Shown here piece after piece: positions 1 through 12,145 of a stretch of DNA of 64,000 bases. The stretch's first letter is position 1; each line of letters opens with the position of its first letter. The stretch is from contig NC_063452.1 in assembly GCF_020379485.1 (NCBI RefSeq), positions 34,681,608-34,745,607 of the forward strand, in the 5' to 3' direction. A model generated the notes under the pieces. The model made no database searches and was not told where the DNA came from. It saw only the letters and a program-made list of their open reading frames with translations. Made by a program: the position numbers and the translations under genes. This DNA is from Brassica napus. Taxonomy: Eukaryota; Streptophyta; Magnoliopsida; Brassicales; Brassicaceae.

Positions 1-1009
1 TGATTATTATATATATATATATGAAAATTAATGATTATGAATAATAAAGATTTGATAATAATTTTTGTGTTCTCCCTATATTTTTTAATTTTATATTGTT
101 AAAAGAAATTAAACAATTACAATAACCATAAAATAAAAAAAAATTAGATTTTTTCTTATATGCTATATTTTGAATTTTCTATAAATTATTAAGAAGTTAA
201 AAGTCTCACATTGAAAGTTTTGTGATCAATTGGTTAACTTTTAAATTAAACTATATACCATAAAAATACATAAATCTGTTTTTGAAATTTTCATTGAAAA
301 AATGTTGAGATTTTAATATTTTAATTTTGAAATTTTCATCGAAAAAATCTCACATTGAAAATGTTGTGATTATTGGTTTAAGTTTATATTACAGCAATTA
401 TACAAGTGGTAATAAAATTATATGAGTAGGAAGTCTCAATAATAAATATTTAAATTATAATATACAATATATCTGTGTAAATATCATTAAAATGTAATTA
501 TATACCATATAAAATAAATAAAATGATTATTTTGATTTATTTATCAAAACAATTATTGTAAGGAAACAAGAGATATTGTTTTGATTTATTTGCTTACTAT
601 AATTTAATTATATATATAATATGTAAATGAAAACAAAATAAATAATAATATGTAAAAATCATTTGCATAAAAATCCTAATATATATGTAAAAAAAATTGC
701 GACTTACTTAAAATAGAAAAAGGTACATTCATACTCGAGACATGTATAATTTTGACAAAAATCTTACCTTAGTGGACTGTTTAGTATAAGCTCATCGTTT
801 ATTCCATGTAATATGTGATAATGTATTAAAAAAAAGAATTATAATATTTTCTAAAATCTCAGAAGATTTTTGAAGATTTTAAAGGTATAGTTTTTAAAAT
901 AAAATAATTCATTACTAAATATTGTATGTTAAATGGTTATCGTGGAAACCCAATATATGTATTCAACATTTTAGTTTATAATCAGAAAATATAATTATTG
1001 TTATACGAA
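1..1009. other. AT-rich non-coding stretch
   Basis: Very AT-rich sequence with a short AT microsatellite at the left edge (about 6-22). I see no open frame of useful length, no RNA gene and no clear transposon terminus. It is probably intergenic DNA or an eroded Helitron interior. Confidence 0.6.
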
Positions 1010-1045
1010 TCTCACCCCGCGCAAGGACGCAGATAATCACCTAAT
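1010..1045 (+). mobile_element. candidate Helitron 3' terminus (weak)
   Basis: A GC-rich, imperfect hairpin-like stretch (CCCCGCGCAAGGACGC) is followed about 10 bases later by CTAAT, the CTRR-T arrangement of Helitron 3' ends in Brassicaceae. The bases just after it (TCCCTTATATATTAAAGG) resemble a Helitron 5' end that starts with TC. The hairpin stem is poor, so this is a low-confidence call. Confidence 0.3.
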
Positions 1046-1189
1046 CCCTTATATATTAAAGGAAAAACATTGTAATAAATGTGTTCAAACTATAATAGAC
1101 ACGTGACAGACTCACATCATCGATTTGAGAATGAACACGCTGACGTGTCAAGTGTAGAGAGCTACTTAGCCAAACTCTACATAGGAAAA

Positions 1190-2628
1190 AAGGAGTTGGT
1201 CGATGTTAAGGCTAAGCTGTATAGTGTTCACAAACTTCTCAAGAAGCAGGTTAGCTTTGCAGATGATATGGAAGCTGTAGATGTCAACAGTGACAGATGT
1301 TTTGAGGAGGATGTGAACTTCATCAGTGGTACCAGTTCAGAGTGGATACAGAAACTCCTATGGGAATGGACAGAGGAGTAACTTCAACCAGAATTCACAG
1401 TTCCAGAAACCCTACAGCAACAACTTCAACAACGGCAGCAACAAAAACTATGGAAATTCTTCCTATCAGAACGTGTTACCACAGACTCGAGATAGCAAGA
1501 TAGAAGCAATGATTGATCAAGTTCTTGAGGGCTAGCAGAAGCTGATGGTGAATGTCAATTGGAAGATAGATGATGTCTACACTGAGCTGAATGAAAAGTT
1601 TGAGACTCTGACTACACATGTGAAGAAGTTTGAGACACAAGTGGTTCAGACATGAGAAGCTGTTAAGAAACAAGAGACCTTCATCAAGGGTAAAGGAGAT
1701 GAAGCACTGAAGTACCACGTGAATGCAATCATAGAGGATGATTTTTGGCAGGTGGTTAAGGAGGAAAAGCTTCAGGAGGGAGACATCTGAGCTTCGACAG
1801 TTCACATTGGTGTCGACTGACTTCAAGAGAGGAACATCGATCGATGGGATTAGACGAACACCGATTGATGGAGTCAGTTGCACATGCGAGACGTGAGAAT
1901 CATGACCCATAAAGAGTTTGCACCTATACACCCTCATCCACCCAAACCCTTTTGTATGAAAGATATCGATCGGAAGAATGAGCCAGTCGCCGATCGACAG
2001 AGAGAATCAACCGGCGATCGACAGTCAACTCTAGTCATGGATCGACGAGTACCTCTCTGCTACCGAGTGCAACTACCCAAAATAGATGTGGCACAACTGA
2101 ATGCACTCAGAAATCCATCTCAACTTTCAGAGACATCAACAGACAATATTAGTGAGCAACCTGAAGATGCACTAGAGCCTATGCTAGTTGATCAGGCTAC
2201 TGTGAGACGAACCTTGAGGAAGTGATAGGAAAAGGTTCCTAAGCATCTGAAGAGATGAGCTAATGATAAGGAGATGGATAAGTTCACAAAGAGGATTCTA
2301 AGGATCCCAATGGATAAGCCATTTGAGGAGGTTTACTTTACCCACGGGCTGTGGATGTTCTTCTGAGAGACCAAGAAAACTGAAGAAGACATTAGGAGAA
2401 TGTTCCACCAAGTCAAAGAGAAAATAAGACAAACGATTACACTGAAGAAGAAGAGTGATCCTAGAAAGTTTGTGGTACCATACTTTATAGGAGGCATTGA
2501 CTATCCTAGTGCGCTCTGCGACACATGATCTTTAGTCAACATTCTACCAAAGGTGATGGAAGACCATCTGGATCTGAAGATAGAGCCTTCAGAGGATTCA
2601 TTCACTTTTGTGGGTTGTTCTCAAGGAA
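1190..2628 (+). pseudogene. Athila-like gag-protease fragment
   Basis: A 5'-truncated coding relic of the same family as the element at 45000-52006. Matching blocks include the HKLLKKQ...VNFISGT segment (about 1225-1335), a Gly/Asn/Gln-rich zinc-knuckle-free tail, the EFAPIHPHPP-like linker (about 1910-1950), a KIDVAQLNALR block (about 2080-2110), an RRTLRK basic block and the start of an aspartic protease (ALCDT, about 2510-2525). Several stops and frameshifts interrupt it, and no RT or integrase follows. The protease active-site Gly codon is TGA (2526-2528), as in the other copy. At about 2629 it joins an LTR piece lying in the opposite orientation. Dead by inspection. Confidence 0.75.
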
Positions 2629-2900
2629 CTGATACCACTCAAATTACCCTAAGTGATTTGTACTTTCTCAAATAAGAGGTTGAGTTGTAGTACTTAGGGA
2701 TCGAATCCACAAGGAGCTGGGGGCACACAAAAGATCTTAAAACAATTTATGATTAAGCTAGGTCAATTAAGTAAACAGTAAATTGCAGTGGTGAACAAGG
2801 TAGTTGTTCGGTTGATTGGATTGAGGTTTTGTAAACGATTATAAGAAAGCGTTAGACTTAGGATTTCTATTGTAATCATGATTATAACAATATAGAAGCT
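2629..2900 (-). mobile_element. LTR fragment, Athila-like family
   Basis: Starts TGATACCACTCAAATTACC and continues with the same order of blocks (AAATAAGAGG, GTTGTAGTACTTAG, GATCGAATCCACA, GGAGCT) as the LTR at 50689-52006 and the fragment at 4320. Relative to the plus-strand gag relic before it, this LTR is inverted, so the two were joined by rearrangement or by separate insertions. Confidence 0.7.
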
Positions 2901-4030
2901 AGAGTAGTTTTTTGGATATTCTAGAACTCAAACAAAGTAATATTCTATCAACTGTCGTTTGTTCAGAATATATATTGTCTAGTATAATCATTTCAAACAT
3001 TTCTATGAATAATAAACATTTGTAGAAGGTAAATGTTTTAGTTCATTTTATTTTAGAAAAATATTATATGTTTTATTATTAAAATTAACTAGTTTTACAC
3101 GTGAAATATAGTTTATGGTTATTTATGCATCATACTCTTCATGAAAAATATATCAATATAACTACAAATTGAAAGTAGAAAAAATGAATAAACATATATG
3201 AAACGCAGAAAATGAAAATTCAGATGATCTATTTGATTTTGACTGTCTTATATTTAAAATAAAATTACAAGAATTTTTAATGACCTACAATGGTGTCTTC
3301 TTCAGCCTTATTACATCATGTACTAATATTTATTTTAATATTTAGTCAATGCAAATTTTTAATTAACAAGTTATGGATTCTTATAAAATACTGTTCATAC
3401 AATCAAGATTCAGAGACATGTTTTCATCATGCACATATATTTTTATGGCTACAATAAACAAAACAAAATCCAAAATTATAAAATATTGATAGTTTTATCA
3501 CCTATAATTTACATGATGAAAATAATGATCTAGAACATTTTATATTAAATTGTTAACTGAGCAACTAAAGATATATAGTCCATGAAAACCGAGATAGATA
3601 AATGATAACAAATGCAAACCAATATATATAGAAGGTAACAAATGCGCAAAGTCCTAGAATGATTATGAAAGTATCACTAAATGACCATAAAACATTACAA
3701 TATGAAAAAATGAGCATAACAACGAGTTTGGCGTTGTTATTTATTTGATTGGCTTGGTGCAATTTTAAAATTCTTTGTATTTTCTTCTACTTTTCTTTTT
3801 CGGATTAGGTTCGCTTTAGATATTAAAGTATGTATATTTTGTCTAAGCCTAGGTACAAGGTAGCTAATAACTCGAATATGCACCTTGGTTATTAAAATAT
3901 AAAACGAATTAGAACTTACGTGACAAACAAAATTTTATTCATAAAATAAGTCTCACACACAGTAAATATATAAAAATGTCATAAATTTGTAATAAAAAAT
4001 CAATTTTTAATGTTTTCATAAATTGAAATA
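2901..4030. other. AT-rich non-coding stretch
   Basis: No open frame with recognisable content. The composition fits a Helitron interior ending at the candidate terminus near 4065. Nothing else is supportable. Confidence 0.5.
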
Positions 4031-4065
4031 TCAAGTAAAACCCAACGCACGAGCCCATATCTAGT
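4031..4065 (+). mobile_element. candidate Helitron 3' terminus
   Basis: AACCCAACGCACGAGCCC followed by ATATCTAGT, then T. The order GC-rich motif, short AT spacer, CTAG and T matches the 3' ends of Brassicaceae Helitrons, but the hairpin is decayed compared with the perfect one at 55809-55823. No matching 5' end was located. Confidence 0.4.
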
Positions 4066-4319
4066 TTATTATGTTTTGGAATGTTTTAGAGTATTTACAG
4101 GTTCATGTATGTTTTAGAGTAATGTGGTGATTTTAAAGCGTTTTGGAGATAAAGATAGGACAAACTCGAGTTCATGGACCAGCTAGAGTCGACATTCAAA
4201 GTCAACCGTTGATCGACAAACACTACTTTTTGTCAATCAACAGAGAAGCGCGGAAGCGGGCCACTTGTTTATGACCGACTTGATGCCCCAGATTCCACAT
4301 AATTACAAAATTACCATAT

Positions 4320-4960
4320 ATAACTCAAATTACCCTAATGAGTGACTTTTACTCTCTCAAATAAGAGGTTCAGTTGTAGTACTTAAGTGTCGAATCCACA
4401 AGGAGCTAGGGCACACAATAGATCCTAATCAGCAGTGATTAAAATAGATAAATTATTGAAACAGTAAATAAGCAAGCACGGCGAACAAGGCAGTTGTTCA
4501 GTTGATTGGATTAAGGAATTTCATTGGTCTAACATTCTAAGCACTTATACTGGTCATTCAAGAATTTCATCAAACATATTCTAAGCATGAAAAACCTAAA
4601 GTCTAGCTTAAGATTTGTCAAACCCCTATTCTAGCATAAAAAACGAATTCAGTAAAAAATATGTAGATTAGTCTGACCATAAGTCATCACTAAATCAACC
4701 TAACCCATGAACTCGAGAAGTCTCTAATCAATTATCTCCATGAAAGCACCAAAACTCAGGATAGCTTGACACATAATCACAAGATTAAAGAAAGGTACAC
4801 CAGATGAACACAAGAAATCAAAAGAAACTTGCATAAAACTTAAAAAATATCCAAACTTTTACAAGTAGCAAGTGTTCATTGAGAGAAAATGAGTTAAATC
4901 TGGGTTAGTGAGCCTAAAACTATATATAAGAGTCTTAAAGTCGAATCAGGTAAAATCCAA
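4320..4960 (-). mobile_element. second LTR fragment of the Athila-like family
   Basis: Repeats the opening blocks of 2629-2900 (ACTCAAATTACCCTAA, CTCTCAAATAAGAGG, GTTGTAGTACTTA, CACAAGGAGCTAGGG, GAACAAGGCAGTTGTTC) and continues further, including a TATATATAAG element near 4920. It is in the same orientation as the first fragment. The far end is not defined; similarity fades after about 4960. Confidence 0.6.
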
Positions 4961-6478
4961 AAATCATGGGTTAACCCAGATTAAAGCAGATCAAAACTTA
5001 ATTACCGAAACACCATGTCATTCATTTGGTCACAATAAAGACTGACATGCATGATAGATCGATCCCTTGAACCAATGGATCAAACTCGAACTTGTTGTTT
5101 GATTCAAGGCCCTTCATCCTCCACGACGACAAGAACTGGTGCCTTATGCCGCCTTTAAGCTTCTTTGCCGCTGAAAGGTTTCAAGAGACAACTGCTATGC
5201 CGCGATGAAGCTTCTCTCCTCCACAGTCTTCTCTTTGCTGTAACTTGTAGTCGACTGTAATCTTGGATTTCCTCCGCTGAAAGAAAACAAAGCAAATCCA
5301 AAATCTGAATAAGTGATCATCCACATTCTCCATAGATACATCATGTTAGGGATATATGCCCACATGCACTGCCCCTTAGATGATTTATTGGTCTTAAGGC
5401 TACGGTTCAACATATCGACTAAGTTGCCCACACCTTGTCAATAAGTCATCATAATAGAGACGTCTGTCTTTGTATTCCATGACCAAATCTTCTCTTATAA
5501 ATATATAAACTATTTATTAACTCAACATGAAAATCAACCAAGAGTTTTTTTTATGAAAACCCAATCAAGAGGTTTCATCATATAATCCATTTGTCTAGTT
5601 TAAGCATATTTTAAAGTAATAAAAGCATGGAAGATTTCAAACAAGCATGGAAGATTTCAAACAGACTCGATTCACAAAGACATAACATGTGCTAAGCTAA
5701 TGATACCAAAGTTGTAAACTAAGTTGGAGGAATTACAAGAATAGTCCTCACCTAGCAATAGGAAAAACAGTTTTGGATTACATATGATCAAACAGACTCT
5801 GAATCTGAATCAGGCTAAACAATCGAGTCATTATAATAGAATCAGAAGTCAACCCAGAGAAATACATCGACCCAATGTGACCCGGTTACCCAAACAACCG
5901 GATCTGACCAACCCAACTTTATAAACCAAACCAACCCGACCTAATCAACCAAACCCATTGATTGAACTGTTGACCAGATCATTGAGGTTACTCGCTGAGT
6001 TAGCTTAGCCAAATTAGTTGATTCACTTAGTTAGCTCGCAGAGTACAAGTCACCAGAAAATCAACCCACGAGTCACAGCGAGTCAATTGGCAAGTTACAG
6101 TGTTGGTTGCCGACGGCTTGAAAAGATGGGGACTTACCGGAAAAGTCCCTGGTGGTGAGATGGTGGCTTCACGGTGGTAGACGATCATGATCACCTAAGA
6201 TTCTAATAAATCTTAGGACACCTAACATTTTCTGCATAAACTTATGGGCCTTGTTGAACTATTGGTTTTTGATCGTTACACTATTTTGCACATTAATTCA
6301 GTGTTTCACAAATGTATGTATAAAAAAAACTGAGATTGATTGGCGTATCGATGGTGATGCTTTAAACTGGGCTCGTGTAGGTAACTTACTTTTATACACA
6401 TGAGACTTGAGTCATTAGTTGACACTATCATTATAGTATTAAACGTTCTTAGTTTAATATATTATTCCAGGTGTGACA
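4961..6478. other. unassigned repeat-like DNA
   Basis: Short open frames occur (for example 5195-5431 minus) but none resembles a known protein. The stretch 5880-6100 is rich in AACCCAACC- and GAGTTAGC-type short repeats. I see no termini, RNA genes or reliable exons. Confidence 0.4.
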
Positions 6479-6600
6479 TCTTACAATACTAAAAGTTTTA
6501 AATCCTCAATAGAGAGAACTGCCACCTCAACATAAAAATTCCAACCAATAGGAAGGATCTGTTACGCCATGTCATCTTAACTTATTTGAAAATGAAAAAA
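6479..6600 (+). mobile_element. candidate Helitron 5' terminus
   Basis: After an A, the sequence TCTTACAATACTAAAAG begins, followed by GCCACCTCAACAT and ACGCCATGTCATC. This resembles the 5' regions of Brassicaceae Helitrons (TC start, ACTAAAAG, GCCACGTCAT). If real, the ABCB fragments downstream may be captured cargo. No convincing partner 3' end was found on the right. Confidence 0.3.
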
Positions 6601-7549
6601 AAATTGGGCTTCTTCAAATGTATACGTAGCCCATCTAATTCAAAAATTTAAAACTTTGTCCAACAGTAAAGCTAAAGTCCATACCTTCTCCCCTCCCCCT
6701 TTAGTTCGCCAGTTTCAGACTAAACAAATCGATCAACATATCAGTTTTCATTCTCGCCATAAAAGACCTTCCTCCACCATTCAGATGCATTTAATGTTTA
6801 AATTCTAGATCTCAATCAAACTGATGACCTCCTCTTCAACTAGTCTCCATATCCCAGCATATATATTGATAGCCACTTATCAAATCCAATTATTCTCCAA
6901 ACCGAAATCCAATCCCGAACTCCACCGAACTATGGCCGGGAAAAACCTTGAAAACACTCGCCAAAATCTCATCATGTTTATTCTTCGATGGAAGGTAAAT
7001 TATTCTATCAATGTTCTATATTGTTTCAGTATACACTTTTCCGTTTGTCGCTTGGAGATAAGCAAAGTTATGTTTGGTGAACAGAGATCAGTTGAAGCTT
7101 TTTCTTGGAGAGTTGGTGCATTTTGAGAACTGTTCAAGGAAAACATGATCAGTTGAAGCTCTTTCACAGGTTTAAACATGATATTCTCACTTTGGCCACA
7201 CAATAAATCTCTTTCTTTCGGAAAGTATCCGGCTTTTCATTAGTTTTACACCCCAATAAACATATGCATAATCCATAATGCACTAGCTGATGACATTTGT
7301 TCATTTTATAGATGTACATATTTTCATGCAAATTGGTGAAACTTGGTCCTATTTGAATCTATGTACGTGTTTTTGTTTACTTCAAGATTCTTGCCATGAT
7401 ACTTTGCAATACCTTTCACGAGGAAGATTTTTTTTGGGTAAGTAACTAAGCAAGCGTAATCTTTATATTATTGGGCAAGCAAGCATAATCTTTATATTAT
7501 GATACTAAACGCCTTAACCTATCTCATCGTTTCAACCTTCTCCATGTAG
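6601..7549. other. unassigned region before the ABCB pseudogene
   Basis: Contains an open frame of about 100 codons at 6824-7126 (plus) with no recognisable domain. A CT-rich stretch at about 6680-6740 looks like a leader. A near-repeat of GATCAGTTGAAGCT occurs at about 7087 and 7148. It could be flanking or intron DNA of the transporter fragment. Confidence 0.35.
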
Positions 7550-8058
7550 ATCCCACATGGGATGGTTCCACGAGACTGAGTACTCAAGTTGTGCTATTGG
7601 AGCTAGGCTTTTTGCTGATGCTGCTATGGTTCATACAGAATCCTGACTCACGGCTGGTGTGGTCATCCTGTTTATGGCGAGCTTGAAGTTAGTTTTCATT
7701 GTTCTTGCCACTCTTCCACTGAACCGGCTTAATAATTATATTTACATGAAGATAATAGTCTGCTTCAGTACAGATGCAAATGTAACAAAATCAAATATCT
7801 GTTTTGTGTCCACTTTGGAGTTAGTATCGGGATCAAGTTTCTTTGTTTTCTTTGTCTAATGAAAATTTTGAAACTCTGCAAGCAGAGTATGTACGAGGAT
7901 GCAATACAAGTAGCAAAGGATGCCGTTAGAAGCATAAGAAAGGTTGCTTCATTCTGCCGAGAGGAGAAAGTTATGAAAATATATAAGGAAAAACCTGAAG
8001 CTCCTATGAAAACAGGAATACCTCAAGGCATAGGTAGTGGAATTGATTTCGTAGTTAC
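7550..8058 (+). pseudogene. ABCB (P-glycoprotein/MDR) transporter pseudogene, 5' part
   Basis: ABCB proteins are full-size ATP-driven plasma-membrane exporters; several plant members move auxin. The first block (7550-7790) encodes the second membrane domain: a GWF-ETE-S start, IGARL-ADAA, then a hydrophobic segment, LAT-LPL and YMK. An in-frame TGA lies near 7645, where about 17 family residues are missing. The second block (7859-8058) gives DAVRSIRKVASFC-EEKVM, then PMKTGI-QGI-SGI, the ICL-like segment. The frame runs to 8058, where the hAT element begins; it resumes in frame at 39026. It was already broken before the hAT landed. Closest by eye to the Arabidopsis ABCB4/11/21 group. Confidence 0.85.
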
Positions 8059-8370
8059 ATTGGTTCGAAAAAGCGTGTTGCGACATGAAGCAATGACGTT
8101 GGAGATTAGCGCCTAGCGCCATGGCGCTGCAAAGCAAGCGCTTTGCCCACCTGAAACAAAAAAAAAGGTAACCACAAAACCATACATATATATTACGTTA
8201 ACATAAAAAATCTAAGAAGTGTAGAAAACCAAAAACACCAAATAGATATAATAAGACTCAAAGGTTCATATAGAAAAACAACAACTGAAAATACCAAATT
8301 AAAACAACAAATTCAGAAGCAAATGCAGAAGCAAATTCAAAAGCAAATAAAAACACCAATACCTGAATCT

Positions 8371-8508
8371 CTACTCAGATTCAGAATCATTCTCCTCATA
8401 CTCAAAATCTTTCTCGTAGACTCCTAACTCCTCTTCAACGTCATCACCTTCATCAACCAATTCCAAATGAGAAGGTGATGGACCATAGTGCTTGCTCTGA
8501 GTTGAGGA
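8371..8508 (-). pseudogene. C-terminal tail of the hAT transposase, cut off by Athila
   Basis: Read on the minus strand, the frame that ends at 20985 (KGIATS-) continues here without a shift once the Athila element and one copy of its GAGGA duplication are removed. It runs about 45 codons to a TAG at 8371-8373. The tail is strongly acidic (Asp/Glu-rich, ending DSESE), as in many plant DUF659/hAT proteins. This confirms that the Athila landed in the last coding part of the transposase. Confidence 0.85.
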
Positions 8509-9643
8509 TCATATATGGTGTTTTTAATACCATTATATGTGTGTTTTGAGTTAATTCTCAGTCCTAATTCATGCTTATTTGATATCATTCCAGGTTTGGA
8601 GCACGTAAAAGAGCAAAGAAGAGAGTTCCATGAAGAAAGATGTCATTTTGGAATATCCGACGCAGAAAAGCCAGTCAGACCAATCCGAAGGTTTTTCCCG
8701 AAGAGAACAAGCGTCTGACTGTTCCCGATCACTAAGGAAACTTCCACGATTTTCAAAATTTGCCCTAGATTCCATCTCTTCTCTCTTTACCACCGGCGCC
8801 TCCATATAAAAAGCCGATCCTATCATTTCTTTTGACTACGCAAGTTTTGGCAAGAAACTTAGAACTATTTTGGCGATTTAGCAACTTGTAAGGGAGAAGG
8901 CTTCATCTCCCATTTTCACGAGAAGATCATCTTGAACCCTTGTCTTTCTACTTTATTTTATATGCAGTATTATTTAGAAATCATGCATGTATCACTTTGC
9001 TTATGATTGAGTAGTCGGCTAAGCTTGCTTAGGGTTTTAGGGTGTCAATCGCATGAGCTAAACGCAAATAAGTGATTTTAATTGTTCTTCATTCATATTG
9101 TTCTTACTTCTTGCATTGAATTGATCACTTAATGTTCGATCTCAAGTTTAATCACCTAGCTAACCGCTTAGGAGATAAATTGACCTATATTGAATGAGCT
9201 TCATATCCCTAATCACCGAGAGTAGATATTAGGGTATTAAGTGAACTAATCGGACCTGATCTCTAAGGCTTGCTATCGCGTCTTATTCCAAGTGAGAGCT
9301 TGGGACTCAAGACCGATCAGTAAAGGGAACAAGTCCACGATAATGGATTGTTCTAGCCGAGTGATCCGAGTTCTAGACTGCACCTCATTGCACTTGAATA
9401 GTTGTTTGGTTCTGCATTGACACCTGATGAACAACCCTAAGCTGGCTTTCATTTAAATCGAATTTGAATCTCTAGGTATTCTAGTTACTTGTGTCGCCAT
9501 TGATTTTAAAAACCCCACTTGTTTCCCAGCTTAATATTGAACTCATAAGAGTAAAGAGTAAACTGGTCCTCTGGATTGAATCTCAAATATTATAATTACC
9601 ACTGTTAACTTGACAGTAGCAAGGATTCATTTTTAGTGTATCA
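8509..9643 (+). repeat. 5' LTR of the Athila element
   Basis: Begins TCATATATGG (TGATATATGG in the partner) and ends TGTATCA. It contains a TATA box TATAAAAAG at 8805-8813 with a CT-rich stretch just upstream. Confidence 0.93.
8805..8813 (+). promoter_or_regulatory. LTR TATA box
   Basis: TATAAAAAG preceded by TCTCTTCTCTCTTTACC. It is conserved at the matching position in the 3' LTR (20145-20153), so it is the likely start region for the genomic RNA. Confidence 0.65.
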
Positions 9644-9648
9644 AGTTT

Positions 9649-9668
9649 TGGCGCCGTTGCAACGGGGA
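9649..9668 (+). promoter_or_regulatory. primer-binding site (Athila type)
   Basis: TGGCGCCGTTGC plus AACGGGGA, five bases after the LTR end. Athila-lineage elements use TGGCGCCGTTGCCGGGGA; this copy differs by a small change in the middle. The unaltered form is seen on the minus strand at 13391-13408. Confidence 0.8.
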
Positions 9669-9759
9669 CCAGGCTTTTACCTTTATTTTTCGGTTTAATA
9701 TTTAGTCTGAGATATCTAAATTGCTTTTAATTCTTTGTTGGAACAGATGATCCAAGTGC

Positions 9760-11858
9760 ATGACCAGTAGACATACTCGGAGCAACGCACAAGGACCACT
9801 ACATCAACTGACCAACGACGAACTCACAAGATTAGAAAGACAAAATCGTCAACAGCCGAGAACAACCGACACCAACATGGGTGATCACGGCAATCAGGAT
9901 GACCTCACTGCTGCACTGGCAATCATTCAACAACAAATGCAGACTCAGCTACAACATATATTGCAGATGCAGCAGACCATCCAGAATCAACAACAAGCTG
10001 CTCAAGAAGCAGCTGAGAACACCGCACGAGAAGAGCGTGGTGATCCTATTGGGGAGCGGAACCTTCCGCGTAACTTCGTTACTAACCGCTCCCCCATCAA
10101 CCCTCCTCCTTGCACTTGGCAAGACTATGAGATCAAACCTGCACTGATAAGTCTGGTACAGAAGAGCACGTTCAGCGGTCTCACTACTGACATCCCGATG
10201 GACCACATCGAAGCCTTTGAGAGAATCTGCAATTTCTCTCGCTCTAACGGAGTGCCACCAGACTATGTCAAATGCACGCTGTTCCCATTCTCTCTTGAAG
10301 GGAAAGCTTCTCGCTGGCTCCAATCTCTGCCAACCGGCTCTCTTACCTCATGGGACAAGGTCCGATCAGCGTTCCTGAGCCACTTCTACATGAAGTCTAA
10401 AACCGCGGCTCTACGGCACAGGATCTCCAATTTTTTGCAGAAGTCTGATGAACCTTTTCATGAAGCTTGGGAGAGGTACAAGGAGTACCAGAGAGAGTGC
10501 CCGCACCATGGTTTGACGATGACAATATATTGGAGGTGTTCTATGATGGAGTAAGCAATGAGTTTTGAAACACCCTTGATTCTTCGAGTAATGGAGATTT
10601 CATGACTTAAACCACACTTGGTGCGTTCGAGCTGATTGAGAACATGGCTTCAAGTTCACTAAACAAGAACAAGGAGCATGACCGCTCGAAGAGTGTGAAC
10701 AGCATATATGATCTCGCTGCAAAGGTGGACCAACTGCTTAAGGGAAACCAAAGCCAAGTGTTCATAATGGAAGAAGCAGCTCCTAAGAAGAGTGCCGGTG
10801 ACCTGGCGTTTGATGCTGAAATATCAGCAGTCGATCAACAGGAGGTGAGCTACGTGAATGGGCAAGGATGGCAGCTCAAAAACTACCACCCAAACCCTAA
10901 CGTGAGGAACAACCCACAGCTTTTCTGGCCTAAACAAGACAAACCAGCTGATCCTGCACAGAGTAACCAAGGTCAGTATGCCGGGTATTAAAAGAACTAC
11001 CAACCCCGGACTTATGTTCTAAGCCAACCGCAAAACAATCCACCTCAGATGCAGAAACACCAGAACACTCAGCCAGCTACCTCCGCTCCTGTCGCTGTTC
11101 TACAAGATGAGACAAAAGCTATGTTGCAGCAACTGCTCCAAGGACAACAGCTCCAAGGGAAGGCTCTAAACAAGGTTACTACCAAGATCAATACCAGAAT
11201 GAACCATATGTTCAGCGATTTGAGCACCAAATACGACAATGTCGTGAGCCATATGAGACAGATGGACATTCAGATTGCTCAGACTGCTGAGAGCGTCAAG
11301 AGGCAACAAGGTACTCTACCTGGGAAAACCGACAAAAACCCTAAGGAGTGCAATGCGGTTGAGTTGAGAAGTGGAAAGCAATTGTCGGAACCGGTAAAGA
11401 AGAGGTTCACTGCGGCTGAGAAGGGGAAGCAGAAAGAGTCCAAACAACCACTAGCCGATACCCAGGTAGCTGAGAAGGAAAGGGAACCAACAGTTGGAAC
11501 CAATTTGCCAGGACCAGAACAACCATCTGAGGCTGTCCACCCGATCCCAGAGCCTGTTCCTGCTCGCGAATACACTCCTAAAGTCCCTTACCCTATTCCA
11601 TCAAAGGCTACTCGTAAGGACCGAGAGGAGATGAAGTGCAGAAAGATGTTGGAGGACCTAACCGTCCGACTCCCCTTGATGGATGCAATCCAGATGATGC
11701 CCTCCATGCACAGCTTTATGAAGGGATTGATCTCAGGAAAAATATCAGAGGAGAGAAAATTCATGACTGTCTCTAAGGAGTGCAGCGCAGTGCTTCAGAA
11801 CAGGCAGATAAAGAAGCGAAGAGACCCTGGCAAGTTCTTCCTCTCTATCCAGATTTAG
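9760..11858 (+). pseudogene. Athila gag (capsid/nucleocapsid) pseudogene
   Basis: Gag forms the virus-like particle. The ATG at 9760 gives a Gln-rich N-terminus (about residues 40-85, likely coiled coil). A Retrotrans_gag domain follows at about 10100-10530 (DHIEAFE, LFPFSL-GKASRWLQSLP-GS--SWD, F---W--YKE--R-CPHHG). A one-base shift near 10515 changes frame. Then come TGA (10566-10568), TAA (10608-10610) and TAA (10989-10991), each explicable as C-to-T in a CGA or CAA codon. The last segment (11049-11858) is the Gln/Lys-rich linker toward protease (ELRSGKQL, YPIPSKA--D). No zinc knuckle is visible. Confidence 0.88.
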
Positions 11859-12145
11859 AAGACAGATTTCTCATGCTCCTTGGTTGATCTGGGATCTAGC
11901 GTAAACCTCATGCCCTACTCTGTAGCACGGTGTCTGGGATACATGCATTTCAAACCAACTAGGATGTCCTTGGTGTTCGCGGATAGATCAATTAAGTTCC
12001 CGGTTGGTATTCTAGGGGTCTCCAAGTAAAAGTCAGGAACACCTCTGTTCCAGCAGACTTCATAGTTCTAGACCTGGTAGAGGAATCCAAAGATCCTCTC
12101 ATTTTAGGAAGACCATTCCTATGTACTGTTGGAGCCATCATTGAT
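11859..12145 (+). pseudogene. Athila aspartic protease segment
   Basis: Retropepsin-like region with active-site motif DLGSSVNLMP (about 11885-11915) and the flap and C-terminal motif [12 protein letters not shown] (about 12095-12135). The two are in different frames: a shift and a TAA near 12025 separate GILGVS from the [16 protein letters not shown] block. It continues directly into the RT linker. Confidence 0.8.

Noticed and set aside
1476..1937. 153-codon minus-strand frame
   Set aside because: It lies opposite the gag-linker relic and has no family resemblance; a shadow frame.
6824..7126. 100-codon ORF as a gene
   Set aside because: No recognisable domain, no leader or intron signals that hold up, and it lies next to a pseudogene in repeat-rich DNA.
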